The notes below the pieces were generated by a model, which was given only the letters and a program-made list of their open reading frames with translations, ran no database searches and was not told the DNA's origin. Source: an uncultured Bacilli bacterium (lineage in GTDB: Bacteria; Bacillota_I; Bacilli_A; RF39; UBA660). From it: a stretch of 50,825 nt of DNA. Shown here one piece after another: positions 8,527 through 16,039 of the stretch. The stretch covers positions 1 to 50,825 of the forward strand of contig CAKOOC010000006.1 in assembly GCA_934098375.1 (NCBI GenBank), given 5' to 3'. The translations under genes were made by a program, and so were the position numbers. Each line of letters begins with the position of its first letter. The stretch's first letter is position 1.

Positions 8527-8562
8527 AAAAATAGTGTTCATTATGATATGATCACTATTTTT
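8527..8562. terminator. Bidirectional terminator
   Basis: AAAAATAGTG (8527-8536) pairs with CACTATTTTT (8553-8562). T-runs occur on both strands. It separates the plus-strand GNAT gene from the minus-strand gerM. Confidence 0.8.
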
Positions 8563-9491
8563 TAAATATTATAATTTCTATAGGAATAATCATTTATATT
8601 ATAATTAACTTCCTTAATATTATAATTATCTTTAACTGAAAGATTTATTGAATATATTACACTTTCCACTAAATTATTTTTATTTAAACTATCAAAAAGA
8701 TTTTTTGTAAAATTTATATTTAATTTATCATTATCAAGTTCATAACTTACTTCTTTGGATTCTTTTAAATAGCTTATTAAACTAGTCTGATATACACTTT
8801 TACTAGCCATCTCTTCAATAATAACTTCAATTTTTTCTTTTTCATCATTATTTATCATGGTTACAGGAACATAATAATAGTAATCTTTATATTTTGATAA
8901 ATAGTAAACAGTGGTTTTAGTCGAACCTTTAATTTTTGTTAAATCATAAACTTTATTTATTCCATAAGATCTATTTAAAATAGAAGGTAAGGACTTACCA
9001 GAGTTTGGTAGTTTAGTAAGTAAATTTCCTTCAACATATATAGATATTTCCTTAATTCCATCTAAACTTGTTAACGAATAAATAATTGCACTAATCATTT
9101 TATCTTCATTCGCTTCATTAATAGTTAATAATTCCTTTGAAAAGTTAAGTTTAACTAAACCATTATCAATACTAATAGATAACAATTTAGTATTTTTAGG
9201 AATTATAGGTTTAAATCCTTCTTTTATATAACTTGAATTTTTGCTATCAATAGTAATGTATTCTATCATTTCTTTTATTTTCTTTTCTAATTCATTTTCT
9301 TTCATATAAACGGAAACTCTAGAAACAAATTCTTTTTCATCTAGCAAATATATAATGACATCTTTAGTTTTGTCCTTTTTTTCTTCATAGTTAGCATCTT
9401 CTTTTTTAGTTGGAAACAAATATATAATAAGTATAATAAAAATACTAGAAATAATTAAGAAAATTCTTTTTTTGATACCATTTTTTAGCAT
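8562..9491 (-). CDS. gerM: GerM-like spore germination/sporulation protein
   Basis: The 309 residues start with an N-terminal membrane segment (about residues 8-27). Two GerMN-type domains follow, each with the pattern SISIDNGLVKLNFSKEL or a related second copy, then a run predicting YSLTSLDGIKEISIYVEGN. In Bacillus GerM is a membrane-anchored protein of the sporangium needed for engulfment and cortex assembly, acting with SpoIIIAH and SpoIIQ at the septal membrane. Here the gene lies beside gerE and spoIIIAH, which supports the assignment. There is no obvious lipobox, so anchoring is by a transmembrane helix. Confidence 0.8.
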   Translation of the reverse strand: MLKNGIKKRIFLIISSIFIILIIYLFPTKKEDANYEEKKDKTKDVIIYLLDEKEFVSRVSVYMKENELEKKIKEMIEYITIDSKNSSYIKEGFKPIIPKNTKLLSISIDNGLVKLNFSKELLTINEANEDKMISAIIYSLTSLDGIKEISIYVEGNLLTKLPNSGKSLPSILNRSYGINKVYDLTKIKGSTKTTVYYLSKYKDYYYYVPVTMINNDEKEKIEVIIEEMASKSVYQTSLISYLKESKEVSYELDNDKLNINFTKNLFDSLNKNNLVESVIYSINLSVKDNYNIKEVNYNINDYSYRNYNI

Positions 9492-9527
9492 TTACATCCT
9501 CCATTAAAAGTTTATTCATAATCCATT

Positions 9528-9550
9528 AAAAAAAGTCGTTAAATAACGAC
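9528..9550 (-). terminator. Terminator after gerE
   Basis: The perfect inverted repeat GTCGTTAAATAACGAC (9535-9550), with a run of T on the minus strand (9528-9534), lies directly after the gerE stop codon. Confidence 0.7.
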
Positions 9551-9756
9551 TATAATGAAATTTCACCTAATTTTATTAATTCTAGTATAGCGCCAGAACG
9601 ATTCTTAACATTTAATTTTTGCATAACATTAGATATATGGTTTCTAATAGTTTTTTCACTAATACCTAAGTAGTCACTAATTTCTTTAGTGCTTTTATTT
9701 AAAACCAATAATTCAAATACTTCTTTTTCTCTGTTAGTTAATATACTTTTTTGCAT
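9550..9756 (-). CDS. gerE: GerE-like LuxR-type HTH regulator
   Basis: At 68 residues this protein is only a LuxR/GerE helix-turn-helix domain with the classic LTNREKEVFELL start and KEISDYLGISEKTIRNHISNVMQKL recognition region. It has no receiver domain, as in Bacillus GerE (about 74 residues), the late mother-cell regulator of coat genes. Orphan LuxR-type proteins of this size can have other roles, but the gerM and spoIIIAH neighbours favour a sporulation function. The ribosome-binding site GAGGG lies 4 bases before ATG 9756. Confidence 0.8.
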   Translation of the reverse strand: MQKSILTNREKEVFELLVLNKSTKEISDYLGISEKTIRNHISNVMQKLNVKNRSGAILELIKLGEISL

Positions 9757-9829
9757 CTTTCCCTCACTTTCATAGATTTCCTATAATTATTTTATGATAA
9801 AAAATCTATTAAGTGAGTTTATCTGCCCA

Positions 9830-10324
9830 TTATTGATACTTAACAGTTATATATTTCTTTTCTTTAAATTCTTTTTGAATAGTTCTAATGATGTCATTGG
9901 CATTTTTATAAGAACCTTCTTTAGAAGAAATTGTAACATTTATTTGATCATCTTTTATTTTTATAAAACTTTTTAAATTGTAAGTTTTTAATATAAGTGT
10001 TTCTAATGCATCTTCTTTTCCTTTGTTAATATTAATATTTTTTAATTTTTCAAAGGCATTATTTTTGTCATCGGCATTTGTTTTTTCATCTAGAAGTGTT
10101 TCTTGTAAAGCACTCATTTGGCTTAAAACTTCTTCTTCATCTGCTATTCTTAGCGTTGCAAGAGCATCATCTGGTGTTATTTCAACACTGCCAGCACTAC
10201 TAGTTTTATTTTCACTTTCAATAATTTTTGATAAGCTACTTTCAGGTAATATAGTGTAGTATACCGCTAAAACTAAAATTATACTAAAAAGAGTTAAGAA
10301 CCATAGTTTTTGTTTATTTATCAT
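9830..10324 (-). CDS. spoIIIAH: SpoIIIAH-like stage III sporulation protein
   Basis: The 164 residues begin with one transmembrane helix (about residues 7-25). An extracytoplasmic stretch then shows the SpoIIIAH pattern of an acidic helix (ALATLRIADEEEVLSQM) followed by a small YscJ-like ring-building domain at the C-terminus. SpoIIIAH in the mother-cell membrane pairs with SpoIIQ to form the channel across the sporulation septum. The rest of the spoIIIA operon is not adjacent, so the gene is separated from its usual cluster. Confidence 0.8.
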   Translation of the reverse strand: MINKQKLWFLTLFSIILVLAVYYTILPESSLSKIIESENKTSSAGSVEITPDDALATLRIADEEEVLSQMSALQETLLDEKTNADDKNNAFEKLKNININKGKEDALETLILKTYNLKSFIKIKDDQINVTISSKEGSYKNANDIIRTIQKEFKEKKYITVKYQ

Positions 10325-10443
10325 AAATCCTCCAATTACTAAATTATATTAAATTAGGTAAAGAATATTCACTTAATTAAATAACATATTTTAATAATCT
10401 TAAAACTGTTCTTAATAAAAATTTAAAATAAAACATATAATCC

Positions 10444-10469
10444 TTTCTAATCTCATTACTCATTAGAAA
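10444..10469. other. Inverted repeat in a divergent intergenic region
   Basis: TTTCTAAT (10444-10451) and ATTAGAAA (10462-10469) form an 8-bp palindrome in the 244-base gap between the divergent spoIIIAH and CmpB-like genes. It could be an operator or a terminator. No other feature is clear in the gap. Confidence 0.35.
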
Positions 10470-10568
10470 TTACTTTCTATTATTTATATTAACTAAAAAT
10501 CTTTAATTTCCTTTAAAAATCTTGATAATTATTAATAAAAATAGTAATATTTTATTAGGAGACATTAT

Positions 10569-11258
10569 ATGAAAGGCATAATTTATTACTTTTTACTTTT
10601 TATTATTATTTCTTTTTTTAGTTATCTATTTGCCGTTTGTAGCACTAGAATTATTAATAAAAAATGGGTAAATAAAGGTTTTTTAATGGGACCCATTATG
10701 CCTATGTATGGTTTTATTTCTTTAATAATAATATATTTATTAAAAGGGTATTATAATGATGTAATTGTTGTAGTTGTATTTAGCATAATAATCGGACAAA
10801 TTGTTAAATATGTTACATCCATTATCTTAGAAAAATTATTTTCTCAAAAATTTTGGAATTATGATATAAAATATAATTTAAATGGTCGCATAAATACTTT
10901 TGATGCCATTATTTTTGGCTCCTTTGGTATTTTTATCATCTATTTAATTGAGCCTTTTATTATCTATTTATTTCATTTTATAAATTTAAAATATTTAAAG
11001 TGGATATCTTTAATTATTTTGATTTTACTTATTACTGATATAATTTTAAGTTATTTAGAAGCGAGAAGAATTTGTCGTATTTCTTCTCATCTTGAAGTGA
11101 TTTTAAATGAATATACTAAAAGTAGAAATATTAAACTTAATAAGATAAAACTTCGTTTATATAAAGCATATCCATACTTACTTAATAATCAAAGACTATA
11201 TCAAAGATTAGAAAAATTAAAAAAAGATTTTTTGCATTTTAAAAAATTGGTAAAATAA
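10569..11258 (+). CDS. CmpB-type polytopic membrane protein (putative ABC-transporter type IV)
   Basis: The 229 residues contain about four to five membrane segments with the family hallmarks NKGFLMGPIMPMYG near residue 35 and FWNYDIKYNLNGRI near residue 95. These match the family annotated as putative ABC-transporter type IV (CmpB-like), whose exact function is unsettled. A charged C-terminal helix follows the last segment. The start is ATG 10569 after AGGAGA. It lies 93 bases upstream of the peptidase-containing exporter and may be part of the same unit. A role in self-immunity is possible but unsupported. Confidence 0.75.
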   Translation: MKGIIYYFLLFIIISFFSYLFAVCSTRIINKKWVNKGFLMGPIMPMYGFISLIIIYLLKGYYNDVIVVVVFSIIIGQIVKYVTSIILEKLFSQKFWNYDIKYNLNGRINTFDAIIFGSFGIFIIYLIEPFIIYLFHFINLKYLKWISLIILILLITDIILSYLEARRICRISSHLEVILNEYTKSRNIKLNKIKLRLYKAYPYLLNNQRLYQRLEKLKKDFLHFKKLVK

Positions 11259-11351
11259 TTTTTCATTATTTTTTCCACATATGAACATCTTTAACAAATT
11301 AAAAGGAAATATGACTTTTATCGTTAAAGTAAATAGTGAAGGGAGAAATAA

Positions 11352-13355
11352 ATGAAAAATTTTTTTATTAAGCAAGATGATGAAAGTGACTGTGGTGCTT
11401 GTGCTTTATTTTGGATTATAAAGTACTATGATGGCTATGTGCCACTAGAAATTATTAAGCATGATACATATACAACTAAAGAAGGTACAACTTTTCTAAA
11501 TATTAAAAATGCTGCTACTAAATATGGATTTGCTGTAATTGGTAAAAATACTTATACTTTTAATGATATACAAAATCCATTTATTGCCCAAATAAAAATA
11601 AATGATTATTTATATCACTTTATAGTTGTTTATAAAATTCATAATAATTATGTTTACATTATGGATCCAGCAAAAGGCTATTGTAAATTTAGTTCTGAAG
11701 AATTTAATAAAATATTTACCGGCAATATATTAATGTTTGAAAAAATAACTTCTTTACCTAAATATCGTAAAAATAAAGAATTTATATTATTGCTAAAAAA
11801 TATCCTAAAACAAAATTTATTAAGTATAATATTTATCCTTATGCTATGTGTAATTTTAGTTCTTATTCCTTTAGCTAATATATATTTTATCAAGAAAATA
11901 ATCTCTAATTATCACTATAAATTATTTATATTATTTATAATTATCTTGTCTTTTAATTGTTTACTAAATTATATTAAAAATTATCTTGTTACTCATTTAA
12001 ATAAAAAATTTAATATAAACCTTTTAGTAAAGTATATAAAAAAATATTTTTCTATTCCCTTTAAATATTTGCAGTTAAAAAATAGTGGGGATATTATATC
12101 TCGTATTAGTGATTTAAATAGTATTAAAGATTTTTTTACTAGAGAATTAATTAATATTATTATTTATTTTCAGGTTTTTATTTTTTCGTCTTTCATTATT
12201 TATTTTTCGAATTCTAAAATTAGTTTATATTTATTTGCATTAACTTCTATATATATATTAATTAACTATTTTTTAAATAAAAAGATATATTTATTTTACC
12301 TTAAATGCATAGATAGTGAAAACTTAGAGTTTGATTATTTAATTGAGTGCATTACAAAAATTAAAACAATCAAAATTTTAAATAAAGATTCTTATTTTCA
12401 AAGTAAAATAACTTCTTTAATTAATGACAATTATCAAAATATATATGGCCTGCAAAAAAGATTAAATGTTATTGAATTATTAAAAGATATTTATTACACA
12501 CTATCCATTATTATAATTATTTATATTGGTATAGATACTATGACTCTAGATAATATTTTAATATTTATTATGTATCATGATTTCTATTTAAATAGTGTTA
12601 ATTATTATATCTCATTAATGCCAAATTTAATCTATTTTAAAAGCGTTTTACATCAAATTAATAGTGTTTACTATATAAGAGATGAAAACCCTTATAAAGG
12701 CACAAAAACAAAGTATAAAAGTATTAATATAACTAATCTTTCTTATTGTATTAATATTAATAAAGTATTTAATAATTTTAATTTAACTATTAATCCTAAA
12801 GATAAAATATTACTAATTGGTGATAATGGCTCTGGAAAAAGTACTTTATTAAATATACTTTACAAAAATATTGATAATTATGAAGGAACCATAAAAATAG
12901 ATAATGTAAATATTAAAGATATTAGTTTAAATAATTTAAAAAATAATATCAGTTATATAAGGCAAGATGAAGTATTATTTAATGACACTATAAAAAATAA
13001 TATTATATTAGATCAAGAATTTAACGAACTAAAATTTAATAAAATTGCGGAGATGCTAGATTTAAATAAAATAATAAAAAGTAAATCTTTAGGTTATAAC
13101 ACTTTAGTAAAAGATAATATAAGTGGAGGAGAAAGGCAAAGAATTATTTTAGCTAGAGGGTTATACCGAGATTTTGAAATATTATTTATTGATGAAGCAT
13201 TATCTGAAGTGAGTCATTATTTAAGAATGAAAATAATAAATAATATAAACAATTTCTATAAAGAAAAAATTATTATATATGTAAGTCATATGTATGAAAA
13301 ATATCCCTTTAATAAAATTATTAATTTAACTGCTAGAAAGGAAGATAAATGTTAA
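11352..13355 (+). CDS. Peptidase-containing ABC exporter (C39 bacteriocin-processing transporter)
   Basis: The 667 residues carry three domains. The N-terminal C39 cysteine peptidase has Q8, nucleophile C14 in DESDCGACA, H89 and D105. It cleaves after double glycine in leader peptides. A six-helix membrane domain (about 150-430) follows, then an ATPase with Walker A (GDNGSGKST, near 490), signature ISGGERQR (near 590), Walker B ILFIDEA and a switch His in YVSHM. All catalytic residues are present. The start is ATG 11352 after GAAGGGAG. Its last codons overlap the first of two double-glycine peptide genes, which identify the likely cargo. Base composition is very AT-rich even for this window, consistent with transfer. 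Confidence 0.93.
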   Translation: MKNFFIKQDDESDCGACALFWIIKYYDGYVPLEIIKHDTYTTKEGTTFLNIKNAATKYGFAVIGKNTYTFNDIQNPFIAQIKINDYLYHFIVVYKIHNNYVYIMDPAKGYCKFSSEEFNKIFTGNILMFEKITSLPKYRKNKEFILLLKNILKQNLLSIIFILMLCVILVLIPLANIYFIKKIISNYHYKLFILFIIILSFNCLLNYIKNYLVTHLNKKFNINLLVKYIKKYFSIPFKYLQLKNSGDIISRISDLNSIKDFFTRELINIIIYFQVFIFSSFIIYFSNSKISLYLFALTSIYILINYFLNKKIYLFYLKCIDSENLEFDYLIECITKIKTIKILNKDSYFQSKITSLINDNYQNIYGLQKRLNVIELLKDIYYTLSIIIIIYIGIDTMTLDNILIFIMYHDFYLNSVNYYISLMPNLIYFKSVLHQINSVYYIRDENPYKGTKTKYKSINITNLSYCININKVFNNFNLTINPKDKILLIGDNGSGKSTLLNILYKNIDNYEGTIKIDNVNIKDISLNNLKNNISYIRQDEVLFNDTIKNNIILDQEFNELKFNKIAEMLDLNKIIKSKSLGYNTLVKDNISGGERQRIILARGLYRDFEILFIDEALSEVSHYLRMKIINNINNFYKEKIIIYVSHMYEKYPFNKIINLTARKEDKC

Positions 13356-13483
13356 CAAATGAAGAAATGAATTTAGTAACCGGAGGCGCTATTAAATTAA
13401 CAATAGGTATTGTCTTTGGTTCTCTAATAACCTTGTTAGTTGGCATTATTGATGGTTATTTAAGACCTCTAAGGTGTAATTAA
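13349..13483 (+). CDS. Double-glycine leader peptide A (bacteriocin-like precursor)
   Basis: This is a 44-residue ORF whose ATG lies inside the end of the exporter gene, after AAGGAAG. The leader MLTNEEMNLVTGG has the usual acidic/hydrophobic pattern (E-x-x-L-V/I-T/S-GG) recognised by C39 peptidases. The mature part of about 31 residues is hydrophobic, contains the GxxxG motif GIVFG and ends in a basic tail with one Cys (PLRCN). It overlaps the next peptide gene at TAATG. The size, position and motif fit one half of a class IIb two-peptide bacteriocin; a signalling peptide is the alternative. Confidence 0.8.
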   Translation: MLTNEEMNLVTGGAIKLTIGIVFGSLITLLVGIIDGYLRPLRCN

Positions 13484-13632
13484 TGAGTGATTATGAATTA
13501 TTAAAAATATCTGGTGGTGGAGTATCTGGATCTATTTTAAATGCAGTATCTAGATTAATTAACACTTTACTTGAATTAGGAAGAGCCATTGGCTCATCAT
13601 TTAGAAGAATTAAAACCAATAATAAATGTTAA
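13483..13632 (+). CDS. Double-glycine leader peptide B (bacteriocin-like precursor)
   Basis: The 49-residue ORF starts at ATG 13483, overlapping the stop of peptide A by one base, so translation is probably coupled. The leader MSDYELLKISGG is short and ends in the double-glycine cleavage site. The mature peptide of about 37 residues is amphipathic, contains the GxxxG motif GRAIG, and ends in a basic tail with a final Cys (NNKC). With peptide A and the C39 exporter it makes a complete precursor-plus-exporter set. No separate immunity gene is visible after it; cca follows. Confidence 0.8.
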   Translation: MSDYELLKISGGGVSGSILNAVSRLINTLLELGRAIGSSFRRIKTNNKC

Positions 13633-13648
13633 CAAAACATAAATAATT

Positions 13649-13657
13649 TGATATACT
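13649..13657 (+). promoter_or_regulatory. Extended -10 promoter of cca
   Basis: TGA followed by TATACT (13652-13657). The predicted transcription start falls near 13664, at or just after ATG 13662 and about 10 bases before ATG 13674. Confidence 0.5.
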
Positions 13658-13673
13658 TTCTATGGGTGCTAAT

Positions 13674-14756
13674 ATGAACTTAAAAATACAAAAAATATTA
13701 TCAAAGATAGAAAGTAATGGTTTCGAAGCTTATATTGTAGGAGGCTTTGTTAGAGACTATTTACTTGATATTTATACAACTGATGTTGATATATGCACTA
13801 ATGCTTTACCCAAAGATATTATGACTATTTTTGATATAAAAAAAGCCCCAGTTATTTATGGTTCAGTCTCTATACCAGATGGGGAATATAATTTTGATAT
13901 TACAACATATCGCACGGAAAGTAATTATGAAAAAAGAAGACCACTTACCATTAATTATACTAGTAATCTTCTTGAAGATATTAAAAGAAGAGATTTTACC
14001 ATTAATGCTTTATGTATGAATAAAGATGGTCAAATATTTGATTATTTAAATGGTAAAAAAGATATCGCTGATAGAATTATAAGAGTAATCGGTAACACTG
14101 ATGAAAAATTAAAAGAAGACCCTTTAAGAATATTACGCGCTATCAGATTTGCTACTACTTTAAATTTTAAATTAGACGAAAAAATTTTAGAATTTATAAA
14201 AAATAACAAAGACTTGATTAAAAGTTTGAGTTACACAAGAAAAAAGGAAGAATTAGATAAAATTTTTTCTAGTAAAAATGTATCTATCGGTTTAAAATTA
14301 TTAAAAGAATTAAATCTTTTAGATACTTTAGAGATAAACTATGATAATATTATAATTGTGCCTGATTTATTAGGAATATGGTCACAGATTGATTTTAGTG
14401 ATAACTATCCTTTTACTAAAAATAATTTAAAAGTTATTAAGAAAATTCGTAATATAGTAAAAAACGGTGTTATAACTAATCAGCTTTTGTTTGAAGAAGA
14501 TTTATATATTATAACTGTAGCTGCCCAAATTTTAGGTATAGATGTTAAAGATATTTCTTTAAAAAAGCAAAGGTTACCTATAACTAGTAGAAAAGAATTA
14601 AAGATAAGTTTTAATGATATCGGCAATTTATTAAATATTCAAAAAGCCGAAACCATAAATATTATATATAATGACATTATTAATAAAGTTTTAGATAATA
14701 AAATTATTAATGAAGAAAAATCATTAAAAGAGTACATTTTAAAAGTTTGGAAGTGA
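13674..14756 (+). CDS. cca: CCA-adding tRNA nucleotidyltransferase
   Basis: It adds or repairs the 3' CCA of tRNAs. The N-terminal nucleotidyltransferase head shows GGFVRDYLL and the metal-binding TDVDIC, followed by the RRDFTINAL and DPLRILRAIRFATTL motifs of class II enzymes. The helical neck and body complete about 360 residues, close to the Bacillus enzyme. ATG 13662 (four residues longer) is an alternative start. The -10 box ends at 13657, so the mRNA is leaderless or nearly so. The dnaD gene follows after four bases. The tRNA genes in this window already encode CCA, so repair is a likely role. Confidence 0.93.
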   Translation: MNLKIQKILSKIESNGFEAYIVGGFVRDYLLDIYTTDVDICTNALPKDIMTIFDIKKAPVIYGSVSIPDGEYNFDITTYRTESNYEKRRPLTINYTSNLLEDIKRRDFTINALCMNKDGQIFDYLNGKKDIADRIIRVIGNTDEKLKEDPLRILRAIRFATTLNFKLDEKILEFIKNNKDLIKSLSYTRKKEELDKIFSSKNVSIGLKLLKELNLLDTLEINYDNIIIVPDLLGIWSQIDFSDNYPFTKNNLKVIKKIRNIVKNGVITNQLLFEEDLYIITVAAQILGIDVKDISLKKQRLPITSRKELKISFNDIGNLLNIQKAETINIIYNDIINKVLDNKIINEEKSLKEYILKVWK

Positions 14757-14760
14757 TAAT

Positions 14761-15411
14761 ATGAGTAACAATATATTAGAAGGTCTTATAAAGGCTAAAG
14801 ATTATACTTTTAAAAGGCAGTTATTTAAAATAGTTGCTGATTATAATTTAAGTATAAACGAATTATTATTACTAATATATTTTATGAATTTAGATATTCC
14901 TACCTTAAACGTTCCTGAAATAAAAAAGGAAACATTATTATCTGAAAAAAGTATTTTAGAAAGTTTTTCTTTACTATCATCAAAGGGACTTCTTGCTATA
15001 AAAATGGAAAAAGGAAAAGATGGTAAAGTTACGGAAGTATTAGATTTATCTAATTTATATAAAGCTATGGTAAGTGAAATTAATTTAAATATTAAAAAGA
15101 AAACCGAAAGTAATATTTTCGAAATATTTGAAAAAGAATTTTCTCGTACTTTATCTCCAATGGAATATGAAATGATTAATGCCTGGATTAGTTCTGGCAT
15201 GGACGAAGAAATGATTATTGGAGCTTTAAAAGAAGCAACATTTAATGGCGTTAGCAATTTAAGATATATTGATCGCATCATTTATGAGTGGGGCAAAAAA
15301 GGCTTTAAAAATATGAATGATGTAAAAGCCCACATGGAAAATAGAAATAAAAAATCCAAAAAAGACGAACCGGTCTTATTCGATTATAATTGGTTAGAAG
15401 ATGAAGACTGA
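14761..15411 (+). CDS. dnaD: DNA replication protein DnaD
   Basis: DnaD acts with DnaA, DnaB and DnaI in loading the replicative helicase at oriC and at restart forks. The 216 residues have an N-terminal winged-helix region (about 1-100). The C-terminal DnaD/DnaB2 domain includes the MEYEMINAWISSGM and YIDRIIYEW pattern, and a charged tail follows. The start is ATG 14761 after GGAAGTGATA. Its last 11 bases overlap nth, as in the dnaD-nth arrangement of Bacillus. Its stop is TGA. Confidence 0.9.
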   Translation: MSNNILEGLIKAKDYTFKRQLFKIVADYNLSINELLLLIYFMNLDIPTLNVPEIKKETLLSEKSILESFSLLSSKGLLAIKMEKGKDGKVTEVLDLSNLYKAMVSEINLNIKKKTESNIFEIFEKEFSRTLSPMEYEMINAWISSGMDEEMIIGALKEATFNGVSNLRYIDRIIYEWGKKGFKNMNDVKAHMENRNKKSKKDEPVLFDYNWLEDED

Positions 15412-16012
15412 TTTTTATAAAATACTAGATTATTACATTCCTAATCCTAAATGCGAATTAGATTATAATAAAGATTATGAATTATTAATTGCTACTGTGT
15501 TATCTGCACAGTGTACAGATAAGAGAGTAAATCTAGTTACCAAAGACTTATTTAATAAGTATGATATTTTTAGTTTATCAAAGGCTAATAAGAAAGATAT
15601 CGAAAAGATTATAAAACCTTGTGGTTCTTTTGTTAAGAAAAGTAAATATATAATTGAAATTGCTAAATCTTTAGTTTTAAACTATCAAGGAAAAGTACCA
15701 AATAATCGCGCTTATTTAGAGTCATTAAAAGGAGTAGGGCGTAAAACATGTAATGTGGTATTAAAAAACATTTATGATGTACCTTGTATTCCTGTTGATA
15801 CGCATGTAAACAGAGTAGCGGTAAGACTTGGCTTAGCAAATGAAGAAGATACGCCGAATGTTATAGAAGCCAAATTAATGAAAGAAATTCCTAAAGAAAA
15901 ATGGAATAAAGTAGGAGAACAAATATTATTATTTGGCCGTTATTTTTGCAAAAGTATAAACCCTTGCTGTGATGATTGTAAATTTAAAGATAGATGTAAA
16001 TATAAAAAATAG
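15401..16012 (+). CDS. nth: Endonuclease III
   Basis: This is a base-excision-repair glycosylase/AP lyase for oxidised pyrimidines. The helix-hairpin-helix motif LKGVGRKTCNVVL contains the catalytic Lys, and PVDTHVNRVAVRLGL contains the catalytic Asp. The [4Fe-4S] ligands are in perfect C-x6-C-x2-C-x5-C spacing at the C-terminus. Length of 203 residues is slightly shorter than the roughly 210-220 usual. It overlaps dnaD and ends at a bidirectional terminator. Confidence 0.95.
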   Translation: MKTDFYKILDYYIPNPKCELDYNKDYELLIATVLSAQCTDKRVNLVTKDLFNKYDIFSLSKANKKDIEKIIKPCGSFVKKSKYIIEIAKSLVLNYQGKVPNNRAYLESLKGVGRKTCNVVLKNIYDVPCIPVDTHVNRVAVRLGLANEEDTPNVIEAKLMKEIPKEKWNKVGEQILLFGRYFCKSINPCCDDCKFKDRCKYKK

Positions 16013-16039
16013 TCGGATATATTTAATCCGACTATTTTT
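16002..16039. terminator. Bidirectional terminator
   Basis: AAAATAGTCGGAT (16006-16018) pairs perfectly with ATCCGACTATTTT (16026-16038). It serves nth on the plus strand and the CapA-SGNH gene on the minus strand. Confidence 0.9.

Noticed and set aside
11281..11355. 24-codon ORF overlapping the start of the C39 exporter (ATGA)
   Set aside because: It has no ribosome-binding site, no double-glycine motif and no hydrophobic or conserved pattern. It is likely chance in the leader.
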